From positions 1 to 64,000 of the forward strand of contig ONEZ01000002.1 in assembly GCA_900316995.1 (NCBI GenBank): a stretch of 64,000 nt of DNA, given 5' to 3'. Of this stretch, positions 19,501 to 29,000 are shown one piece after another. Below the pieces are notes generated by a model. The model ran no database searches. It worked only from the letters and a program-made list of their open reading frames with translations, and was not told the origin of the DNA. The translations under genes were made by a program, and so were the position numbers. This DNA comes from an uncultured Bacteroidales bacterium (GTDB lineage Bacteria; Bacteroidota; Bacteroidia; Bacteroidales; Paludibacteraceae). The stretch's first letter is position 1. Every line of letters begins with the position of its first letter.

Positions 19501-21911
19501 TAGCAGACACATATACAGTAAAGGCCGTTGACCCTGCCACATCTTGCCAGATTGATCTTTCAGGCAGCCTTGAGATTATAGAGAACCAGCTTCCAGGTGT
19601 TGTCCTTGCTACAACAAACAATACTAGTTGTGCTGATCCATTAAACGGTTCATATACAATTACCGCAAGTAACGGCAAGGCTCCATATACCTATTCAAGT
19701 GACGGAGGCGCCACATATTCAACCCAAAATGAATTCACAGGCTTGCAGTCTCAGTTGAACATTAAGGCACGTGTTAAAGATTATAACGGTTGTGAATCTG
19801 CCATTAAAGAGGGTAGTGTTGAGAATAAGGCAGTTCAGCCGGTTACATACAGAGTTACAGCGTCTAATAACGGTGAGTATTGCCAGGGTTCCGCCTCTAA
19901 TGTTCACATCGTAGTGGCAGGTTCTCAGACTGAGTTTAACTACCAGCTCTATAAGGATAACTCTACAACTTCAACACCTCAGCTTGTTCCTGTAGGTAAT
20001 GCAATATCAGGTACAGGTTCAGAACTTGACTTTGGTGCATTTGAGGCTGGTAAATATTATGTAAAGGCAGAAAGCAAGGTATCAGAGACTTGTGACGCCT
20101 TTATGAATGACAACGCAGTTGTGATAACTGAGAATCCTAAACCAGTTCTCACATACAAGGTATATGAGAAGGGTACAACTAAAGAGGTTGTTTCTCCATA
20201 CGTATTAACATGTGATGTGCCTGAAATGGACATTGTTCTTGACGGTGGTGCTACGTATGAGTGGAATGATGGTGAGACACTGCAGACCAGAACTGTTAGC
20301 GAGTCATTCTCTAATAGTGTATATCCTGTAAGTGACAAGGGCTGCCCAGGTGAGTCTGTAACTATTACAATCACAGTTGAAAAGGAGACTCCAAAAGAGG
20401 TTAAGATTGTTACAACTCCAGCAGATGCAGACCTTACACTTACATGTAAGAATCAGGAGTTGACACTCACAGCATCTTCAACTACTGCTAACGTAACCTA
20501 CAAGTGGAATGACGCTGCTCAGACAGAAGGCCCGGTACTTAAGGTTTCAGACATCTCAACACAGGCAACCTACAAGGTTACTGTTACAGCAGCTAACGGT
20601 TGTACAAGTGAGTCTGATGTAGAAATCAAGGAGAATAAGACAAAGCCGGTTGTAAGCGTAGCCAGCAAGGATGAGACAGGTGCAGAAAACACATTACTCG
20701 ACTGTACACATCCAGAGCTTACACTTACAGCTTCTGTAAGCAACACTCAGGTTGTAGGTGACTGCACATACGAGTGGTCAACTCTCAGCCAGGCTTCTTA
20801 CTCAACTGACAATCCACTCACTGTTACAAGTGCAAATGTATACAGCGTGGTTGCCACAGGTGAGAACGGTTGTGCAAGCGATAAGGTTGGTAAGACTATC
20901 AATGAAGACTTTAGAAAGCCGGAGATTATAACTGATCCTGTAGTTGTATGTATGCCGGCTACAGTTGATATAAGCACCGCGGTTTCAAGTCGCTCTAAGT
21001 TTGATGAGATATTCTTCTATGAAACTTCTAGCGCTACGGTTCCTATGGCATCTACAATTGTAGAGGTTTCTGAAACAACTACATACTATGCTCAGGCTGT
21101 AGGTCTTGATGGCAACGGTTGTATAAGTGAATACGAGCCAAATCAGCCGTATAATCCTATAGTTATATCAGAGAGAAGACTTGCTGACACTCCTACAGTG
21201 GTTCCTTACGATGAGTGCCCTGTTCCTGGCAAGAAGAGCATGAAGGATCTTGTTACATCTGACAAGACAAGCCTGAAGTTCTATGACAGCATGGAGGGTG
21301 GTAGTGAGGTTAGCGATATGTTTGACGCTACTACAGAAAACAGCGAATATACATACTATGTATCTAACACTACTAAGGACCAGTGCGAGAGTGAACGTGC
21401 TGAAATCAACATCCACGTAGACGGTACAATTGACTATGACCTGATAGCAAGTGCAGAAGAAGTGGTTGCCGCTCAGGAAGAGGTAACTCTCACAGTAGTT
21501 CCTACTAAGGAGAATCGTATAGAGAAATATGTATGGACAAAGAATGGTGTTCAGATGGACATCGACGAGCCTGAAATCACAGACATCCTGTATGTAAACA
21601 GCGAGTTTGCGGTAACAGCTTCAGGCAGATGTAACTCTATCACCAAGAAGCAGACTGTAAGAGCCCTGTGGCCAACCGCAATTGTTCCAGACGGTCCTGG
21701 ACGTAACGGTGAGTTTGCAAGAGGCTGCAATATTACAGTGTTCAACCGCTTCAATGAGAAGGTCTTTGAGGGTAATGACGGTTGGGACGGCACACTTAAC
21801 TGCGCTCTTGCAAAGAAGGGTGTTAAGGCCGATCCAGGCGTTTACTACTACTACATGACATTCCCTGACGGTTCAACTCATAAGGGCATAATTGAGGTAG
21901 TGAAGTTTTAA
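16551..21911 (+). CDS. Giant T9SS type B cargo protein (cassette 2)
   Basis: This is a 1786-residue secreted protein. I start it at the ATG at 16551 (MKRFFTSFKRSFLL); a TTG six bases earlier is less likely. The signal peptide ends near CSAKYY. The N-terminal region to about residue 160 has no recognised family. Residues about 166-278 look like a fibronectin type III domain (LNAAITSLGQ ... LSPNTTYWYKAYITYSGGTVYG ... SFTTPG). DUF11-like blocks (TNNSTEAANNVVINYTEPDG; NGSTLTANNVVVNY) and five SGS-type units follow near 17700, 17960, 18235, 19330 and 19845. The Cys-rich N-terminal domain found in cassettes 1 and 3 is missing. The C-terminal 680 residues are closely similar to the end of the 3341-residue protein. 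A type B sorting domain (from 21663, ALWPTAIVPDGPGRNG) ends the protein. The PorP/SprF gene starts 25 bp downstream. Confidence 0.9.
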   Translation: MKRFFTSFKRSFLLILFLLTAMSCSAKYYLYGYSYGNSKPSDTSLQLNNWGSYITSSDNLTFEITDSKLISVGWHAFGISTNSSGYRNSRPDQIVYIDHYPNVTGNITGAQAMNGQNTSNCTLGVAVYRITATSNKMVVKLENNGTWNNTCNGTLYNIAKYKTGTMAACNTSAPAVTTNAATNVTISSAKLNAAITSLGQSEMCTAYNITASGIKLYSNSGCTSLVNTYTTSPTVSSVTSYSASATGLSPNTTYWYKAYITYSGGTVYGNVVSFTTPGPSLSIAIDGAVAMCSEGVLDYSIVVTNNSTEAANNVVINYTEPDGSTGSTSVASLAAGAAKTIEKSYFAPTTTSGNVVSIYADANCDGGTLVSASQTVNVNPEPTVQSFKSSATSYCEGDGVTIGLNGSQSGVVYVLTKGSSDVGTAFGNGAAINFPGSYGAGTYKIRAYYDATYCWTTFGNLKITENPLPAVFSITSSGTEYCAGGATAGVRIGLSGSETGILYKLWKSGSVVAELIGTDDALDFGIQKEGYFTVEAENTTTDCHVYMDGSVTVKENPLPAVYDFKTTDTKFCDGGAVRLYLEDSDLGIIYNLYKDGVFSSSVNGTGSELDMMLVCREPGTYKVIAENATTGCEVEMNGTLTIVKNGLPDATIEVTGASEVCYGTEATVKLTATAGASNFYITYNNGITDVTVSDVADSYSLTQALYATTRYTLKSIRDANGCTNNYGAAKSVTVTVDEAPEGSAGILDPNCNSGNFTLAGTLTKGTGVWTSDNISVIFTDATNPTTTITGVPLNETATLTWTVSSGVCPDAVSTVKAINNDCTDLTAVIGSVGNICAGGTLSYKITITNGSTLTANNVVVNYIKPDGTSATKTFNSIAPGASEVINDTYSSAASTVISQKEISVTAQKEGGELIRDSKSFWVNPLPEDQTLTASALSYCKGSNVKIGLAGSQNSINYTLYRGNGVAAASMPGTGSSFEFAGNYIADTYTVKAVDPATSCQIDLSGSLEIIENQLPGVVLATTNNTSCADPLNGSYTITASNGKAPYTYSSDGGATYSTQNEFTGLQSQLNIKARVKDYNGCESAIKEGSVENKAVQPVTYRVTASNNGEYCQGSASNVHIVVAGSQTEFNYQLYKDNSTTSTPQLVPVGNAISGTGSELDFGAFEAGKYYVKAESKVSETCDAFMNDNAVVITENPKPVLTYKVYEKGTTKEVVSPYVLTCDVPEMDIVLDGGATYEWNDGETLQTRTVSESFSNSVYPVSDKGCPGESVTITITVEKETPKEVKIVTTPADADLTLTCKNQELTLTASSTTANVTYKWNDAAQTEGPVLKVSDISTQATYKVTVTAANGCTSESDVEIKENKTKPVVSVASKDETGAENTLLDCTHPELTLTASVSNTQVVGDCTYEWSTLSQASYSTDNPLTVTSANVYSVVATGENGCASDKVGKTINEDFRKPEIITDPVVVCMPATVDISTAVSSRSKFDEIFFYETSSATVPMASTIVEVSETTTYYAQAVGLDGNGCISEYEPNQPYNPIVISERRLADTPTVVPYDECPVPGKKSMKDLVTSDKTSLKFYDSMEGGSEVSDMFDATTENSEYTYYVSNTTKDQCESERAEINIHVDGTIDYDLIASAEEVVAAQEEVTLTVVPTKENRIEKYVWTKNGVQMDIDEPEITDILYVNSEFAVTASGRCNSITKKQTVRALWPTAIVPDGPGRNGEFARGCNITVFNRFNEKVFEGNDGWDGTLNCALAKKGVKADPGVYYYYMTFPDGSTHKGIIEVVKF

Positions 21912-21936
21912 GGTGTAACTTTTAATTGATAATAAT

Positions 21937-22839
21937 ATGAAAAAGATATATTGCATTCTATTCTCAGCACTGCTGTATGCAGGATTGGCAACAGCACAGC
22001 AGGACTTCACCCTTAGTGAGCAGCTGTTCTCCCGTATAGCGGTGAACCCGGCCGGTACAGGTAACAGCGCCAATGTTAACATTTTTTCTGTTAACAGGTT
22101 TCAGTATGCCGGATCAGAAGGCTATCCGTTTACCACGATGTTAAACGTGCACGGATACATAGAGAAGGCAAAGTCTGGTCTAGGTCTTAGCTTCAGCTAT
22201 GACCGAAGCGGTATTGCCTACCATCAGATTCAGGCGAAAGTGGTGTATGCCTACCATCTTAACTTTGGTAAGCACAACATCTTCTCATTTGGTGTAGGCC
22301 TTGGTATCGTGAACAAGGAGTTTGACCCAACAAAGCACCGTTTTCCAGACCCAGGTTCCCTTACTCCTGAGTATGAGAGATTCCAGAACAAGACTGTGTT
22401 TGACGCATCAGTGGGTATAGAGTACGCCAACCCGTACATTCTCATAGGTGTATCATTGAACCACATTCCTGGCTACTTCTTTGAGAAGTCAACACTTAAC
22501 ACAGATCCTACATACTACGCATACGCCAGAGGTCTTATTCCGTGCGGAGATAAGTTCAAACTGGCACCGGCCGTATCATACTACTACACAGGTCAGTTCC
22601 ACGTGGTTGATGTAAGCGCCACTGGATTCATAGGCAATTATGTATATGTAGGCCTTGGCTATAAGACAGAGACAACTGCATACGCAATGGTAGGTTTTGA
22701 ATGGAAGTGGCTGCGTATAGGCTACGCCTTTGACGCAAACTTTGGCAAGCTTAGCAACGTGGCTTGGACCAGCCATGAGATTATGCTCTCATTTAATATT
22801 TCAACCAAAAAGGGTGATGATAACAAGTGGATTTACTAA
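21937..22839 (+). CDS. PorP/SprF-family T9SS outer-membrane protein (cassette 2)
   Basis: This 300-residue protein has a signal peptide (MKKIYCILFSALLYAGLATA) and the barrel of the PorP/SprF family, starting QQDFTLSEQLFSRIAVNPAG. It is almost the same as the copy at 37787-38686 over the whole mature part (for example VNRFQYAGSEGYPFTTMLNV in both), while its signal peptide resembles the cassette 1 copy. That mix suggests recombination among the three copies. It is placed 25 bp after the 1786-residue cargo gene and is presumably its outer-membrane partner. Confidence 0.92.
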   Translation: MKKIYCILFSALLYAGLATAQQDFTLSEQLFSRIAVNPAGTGNSANVNIFSVNRFQYAGSEGYPFTTMLNVHGYIEKAKSGLGLSFSYDRSGIAYHQIQAKVVYAYHLNFGKHNIFSFGVGLGIVNKEFDPTKHRFPDPGSLTPEYERFQNKTVFDASVGIEYANPYILIGVSLNHIPGYFFEKSTLNTDPTYYAYARGLIPCGDKFKLAPAVSYYYTGQFHVVDVSATGFIGNYVYVGLGYKTETTAYAMVGFEWKWLRIGYAFDANFGKLSNVAWTSHEIMLSFNISTKKGDDNKWIY

Positions 22840-22871
22840 TTATCATTTAATCCGTCACAATGTGAAAAAAA

Positions 22872-22956
22872 GTTAAATATCACATGGTTTTATGTTAAAG
22901 TATGAAATGTTAAATTGCTAAAACGTTTCTATATTTTATAAATTTTTGTATCTTTG
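22872..22956 (+). promoter_or_regulatory. Conserved promoter module of cassette 3
   Basis: GTTAAA boxes lie at 22872-22877, 22894-22899 and 22909-22914, the same 22 and 15 bp spacing as in front of cassette 2. A near-consensus promoter follows: TTTC at 22926-22929, 19 bp, then TATCTTTG at 22949-22956. The upstream sequence AATGTGAAAAA before the first box is also shared with cassette 2. Confidence 0.7.
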
Positions 22957-23005
22957 TTGTCTGTATTATGGGTTTTTATGCGCCCATTTACAGGCAACTT
23001 TTTTT
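22956..23005 (+). terminator. Stem-loop with T-run before the cassette 3 cargo gene
   Basis: GTTGTCTGTA (22956-22965) pairs with TACAGGCAAC (22989-22998) with one G-T pair, and an inner ATGGG/CCCAT stem closes the loop. A run of seven T follows. Form and place match the element before cassette 2, including overlap with the -7 box. It is either a terminator of the preceding cassette or a leader structure of the next. Confidence 0.7.
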
Positions 23006-23067
23006 GTATAGCGCTGATTGTGTGCGTGTTGTAAACTTAAAAACATAAAATAACTATATAATTGCGT

Positions 23068-26000
23068 ATGAAAAAATTGTTTACCAGTTTCAAAAAGGTG
23101 ACGCTCTCTGCGCTCTTTTTGATGGCCGCGTTGTCGGTACAATCCGCAACGTATTATCTTTGGAGGGGAACAAGTAACAATCCTTCAAGTGCCTCCATGG
23201 TGGCAAGTGCCTCCAGTTCAGGTTCAACCGTTACGTTCACTCAAGATGGTCTAAGCACATCCACAACCTATTATTATGGTATAGGTACAAATAGTAGCTC
23301 TTATACGGGGCTTATGTGGACATCAGGTGTGTCTCAGACCGGCAATGTGGGTGGAACCACATCTGAGGGCTCCACACCTGCAACTCAGGAATATTATGTT
23401 GGTAGTACCAGGTACATGTGGACCAGAATTAAGCCCCTTGTAGAAAGTCTCAAGATAACAGGTACAATCAGCGGTAGTAATGTGTCAATAAACTATGCTG
23501 CTGGGTTTAGTATCACGGCTGACAGTGATACTTATAAGTTGCTTGATGTTGCAACCCTTACCGCTGCCGGTGGTTCGTCACCATACAAATGGGAATATTC
23601 AACTGATGGAGGTAGTACGTATACCACAATCAGCGGTGCCACTGGCAGTAGTATAACCTTCACTCTTACAGCCAATACCACATTTAAGTGTACAGACGGC
23701 GCTGGCAAAGTAGCCACTTATTCTGTTAAACTAAGCACATCATGCTCTTCAGGAACTCAGATATTTTATGAGGATTTTGGCTCATACGGGGCTTCCGGCT
23801 CATACACTGCAGACAAGAGAAGAAGTTCGTGTGATGACGTTCCTTCATCATACTTTTATGTTTCGGAGTGTTACACCATGAAGAATGGTGGTGACTACGC
23901 CATAGTGACAAACCCTATATGGGGTGGTTGTGGTGATCAGGGAGTAAGCGCGTGGGGATGTGACTGTACCAGTGGATTCTGGTATAGAAACACATACGAT
24001 CATACTCAGGGCGGACCTGATGCAAGCGGCAAGCTTGGCGGTATGCTAATGCTGAACTGTAAAGACGGATCTCAGTCTAATCCAGATGTTTTATATCAGA
24101 AAACGGTTACAATATCATGTCCTAATACATTACTTAACGTATCTTTGTGGGTGCAGGCCGCATGGGATGCAAGCCGTGGAAGTAATCCTGTAAGCACAAA
24201 GTTTGTGCTCCGTGACGGAGGCCCTACAGGTACGGTTCTTGATGAGGAGGAGATAGAGATTAGCGGTTCACAGATAACTTCAGGATGGACTCAGATTAAT
24301 GGTACATTTACTGCGACAAGTACAACTGTAACTATACAGTTTGTAAACATGACATCTCATGGTGACGCAGGTAATGACCTTCTTATAGATGACATTGAGT
24401 TCTACGCATGTCGTCCTGATGCGAACCTTCAGGTCTCTGATGCAACTCTTAACCCTACTACAGCTACAGACGGCACAGTTACTGTTTACGCTGTGAAACC
24501 ATATCAGAATGCCACACATTATGATCAGGTGGGGCTGGAGGCTGTGTTTAACACTTCCACTATTGCCAACCCATATTACTACTGGCTACGTTCAATAGAT
24601 AATGGCTCCACGTGGACTGAGGTTTTCGGAGCCTCTGGTTATGGCTCCTCATACAAGTCATATACGGTAAAATCAACTGCATTGGGCTGGTACAAGGTGG
24701 CCATTGCAACAGACAGACAGTCTGCCATTAATATAGTTAACGGAACTACAGACGTCTGCGGTCTTGCAACAGTAACAAATGTTGCAAAGGTTTTGGGCAA
24801 TGATATATCTGTAAACATGTCGCTTGCCTCTGATCTTTGCAGGGGTAAGGAGGCTCAATATGATATAGTTGTAACTAATCCGTTTGATTATGAAATCAAA
24901 AATGTGGGTGTTAATTTTACAGCAGGTGAAGAAGGGGCGTACACAGCAAGCTCTATAACACACACTTCCGGTCCAAGTATAACATATAGTAAAGTTACTG
25001 AAACACAGTATAACATAGTTATATCAAATCTGTCTGCCAATTCATCTGTAAGATTCTCTTACAAGGCTACACCTACAGTGTGGACAGAAGGTCTTCAAAA
25101 TACAGCAAAGACATATATAACTTACATCCGCAATCAAAAACCAAGTACCTGTGCTGCAGCTGATTGTATGTGGAATCAAAGTTACGATGCCGCTCCGGAT
25201 GCGTCAAAGGCTACAGTAACAGGGAACATTCTCGAAACATGCGATGACTTCTCTTTGACTTTAAGTCCGACAACGCTTAATATATGTTACGGTAATTCAG
25301 ATGGCTTTAATATATATCTGAAAAACAATGGTACTGAGGAATCTACACCTACTGGTATTAAGATGACACTGCCATCTAATATTGACGTGGTACTGTGTGG
25401 TGGCTCAGGCTTTACATACGATCCTGCAACTGGAATCATTGAATCCACTGCAGTTCCGGCTGGTGCTACAAGAGTTTGCAACGTAGAGATTGTTCCTACA
25501 TCTATGGCGGCAGCTACAATTGGTTTTGAGCTTACAACCGACCATACCAAGACGGCTTCTCTGCCTGTTGTAATTGAGGAGTGTCTGCCAACGCTTACTG
25601 TTGATGCTTTAAATGAAGCAGTATGTTACGGCACTCATGCAAAGCAGTTTGTAGTTACTGTTAAGAATGAGTATGGATTTAATCTGAATAATGTGATTAT
25701 AGGCACTGAGCTGACATCTAATATCAGTACCGCACGTGGTTTTGTTCCAAGCATAGGTACGTATGATGACGCAAGCGGACACTGGACAATCCCTACATTG
25801 GAGTCAGGTGTCACAGCCACTCTTGAAATATCATACGTGGCCAACTATCCTGGCACGTCAACTGTAAAGTCATGGTTCTATGATTTCTTTAACCTTGGAC
25901 GTAACTACACTTACGCCACATCAAAAGCAAAGGATTCAGATTCTCAGACATCGTTGGAGGAGCTTAATGCTAATATAACAGTAACAGGTGATCCTACTAT

Positions 26001-29000
26001 ATGTGTCGGCTCGTCTTCTGAGATTACAATAACACCAGTATCTGGTACAGCTCCTTTCTCTATAACATACAGCGATGGTTCGTCAACTAATACAATTACT
26101 AATGTAACAGGTTCACGTGCCATTTCAGTAAGCCCTGCGTCATCAACCACATACTCTCTTGTAAGTATGAGTGACGCCCGTAGCTGTCAGAAGACATTCT
26201 CTACAGGCGCTGATGTTACTATAAATGTGGATAAGAAACCTGTGGGTAATGCCGGAACACTTGCCCAGCAGTGTAATAACGATGTATTCCAGCTTGCCGG
26301 CACACTTTTAACCGGCACAGGCGTATGGACTACATCAACTGCCGGTGTCGTAATAGATGATGCTGCCAGTCCTACAACCACTATTTCAAATGTTCCTTTG
26401 AACGGCGATGTTGAGATGGTATGGACAGTAAGCAATGGCGTCTGCCCAGCTGTAACATCATCTGTCCATGCAATTAATAATGACTGTACAGATCTTACAG
26501 CTACTATAGGAGATGTAAGAGATATTTGTGCTGGTGGTGATCTTAACTATAAGATTACAATTACAAACGGTTCTACCGTTACCGCAAATAATGTGAAAGT
26601 AGGTTACACAAGACCAGACAATACTATTGGTACAAAAACATATTCATCTATTGCACCTGGTGCTTCAGAGGTTATTATAGACACCTATTCGGCACCTGCT
26701 TCTACTGAGTCTTCTTCAAAGGAAGTTTCTGTTAAGGCTATAAAGGATGGTGGTAGCTTTATAACTGACATTAAAAACTTTACAGTCAATCCTCTTCCTG
26801 CCAATCAGACTATCACAGCTTCTGCCACTGCATATTGTGCTGGCAGTAATGTGACACTTGGATTGGCTGGCTCTCAGAGCGGTGTTACTTACACCCTTAA
26901 CAGAGGTAACGGTGTTCCTGCCGCCACTATGCCTGGTACAGGTTCTGCATTAGATTTCTCTGGTACATATACTTCAGATAGATATACAGTTCATGCTGTA
27001 TATGATGCTACATCATGTCAGACTGACATGACTGAGGCGATGACTATTACGGAGAATCCGCTTCCAACTATAAGTGTTGATACCACATATAATAAAAACT
27101 GCGTGGCTCCATTCAGTGGTGAATACACTATAAATGGTTCTGATGGTTCAGCTCCTTATATGTATTCAAATGATGGTGGCTCAACATATTCATCTAACAA
27201 TACTTACAAAGGCCTTGAATCTGCTATGGTTCAGGCAAGGGTTAAAGATGCGAACGGCTGTGAATCAGAGGTTCGTAGCTTTGAGCTAATCAACAGTGCC
27301 ACTACTCCTACGCAGTTCAATGTAATGGCTTCTGCCACTGAGTACTGCGCTGTTGACGCCACATCGGGCGTAACCATAACACTTAGCGGTTCTGAGAATG
27401 GATTCAACTATCAGTTGATGAAGAACGGCACAGTGGTTAAAACTCTGTCAGGAGATGGTGGTGTACTTGACTTTGGTACAGTACAGGATGGTACTTACAA
27501 AGTTTATGCAACTAATGAGACCACTAAGTGTAGTGAGTATATGAGGGGTGAGATTACTATAGAAAGAAATGAGTTGCCTCAGCCAACTGTGTCTGCTACA
27601 AACAACACACGTTGTGTTACAGAATACAACGGCTCTTACTCTATAAGCGCTAAAGGTGGCAGTGGCTCTGGTTACCTATATTCTATTAACGGTTCAGAAT
27701 TTAGTTCTGTAAATGGTAAGACAAAACAACAGAGCGCATCAGATGTAGTTAGGGTAAAGGATAGCAAGGGTTGTATTTCAGCTGAGGTTCCGGCTGTAAT
27801 CCTTGATTCTCCTGTAGCTCTTCAAGTGTTCTCAATGACATCAGCTGATCCAAACAATGAGTATTGTGAGGGTACCGCAGGTGTTGAGTTAGGTCTTAGC
27901 GGCTCAGAGAATAATGTAAATTACACCATAAGCGAGGCAAGCGGTGCATTCGCACCTGTCACAGTAGCTGGTAATGGCAGTGCCATCAGTTTTGGCGCTC
28001 AAAAGGCTGGCTCATACACTGTTCATGCTGTAAATGTACTTACAGGCTGTGAGGCTGACATGACAGGTTCTATTACACTTATAGAGAATAAACGTCCTGT
28101 TACCGACGCCACACTTGCCCATAATGACCGTTGCTCTGACCCATATAACGGTTACTATGAGATACATGCAACGTCAGGTAGTGGCAACTACTTGTTCTCA
28201 ATAGATAACGGAACTACATTCAGCGCTAAATATCGTTATGACAATATCAAACAAGCTGATATTTATGCCAAGTCTAAGGATAGCAAGGGCTGCGTTTCTG
28301 AGGCATATCATATAGTAGTAAATAATAACGCAACTCCGCTTACTAAGTTTGACCTCCTTTCTGATGGTGGCAAAACCACTTACTGCTCTAATGAAGACGG
28401 CGTGGCTCTCAGCTTGAGCGGCTCTGAAAACGATGTGGTTTACACTCTATATAAAGACGGAGTCTCAGTTGACGACTTCTCTGGTAGTGGAAGCTCTATA
28501 AACTTTGGAAAGAGAGCAGCAGGTACATATAATGTTACTGCTTTGAACTCTCTTACCGGTTGTACAGCTGATATGAACGGAAGTGTCACACTTCACTCAA
28601 AACCAGCTCCTAAAGCAGACTTCTCAGTATCAAACAACACACGCTGCCTTGCTCCATACAACGGCTCTTACACCATTCTCGCTACAGGCGGTAGTGGCTC
28701 AGGCTATACATATTCAAATAATGATGGTCAGTCATTTGGCAACCAATACTTCTGGGATGAGGTTGCTTCAGCCGATTTCTACGCTAAGGTTAAAGATGGT
28801 GACGGCTGTATCTCAGACCATGTACGTGTGATTGTTGAGAACAAGGCGTCTGACATGACTGTATATGATATTCAAACTGCCGCAGGTGCAACTTCATACT
28901 GTGCGAATACAGAGGGTGTTGAGATTCTTCTGTCAGGTTCTCAGAATGGAGCAGAGTTCATTTATTCACTCATAAATGCAACAACCGGCGCCACAGTAGT

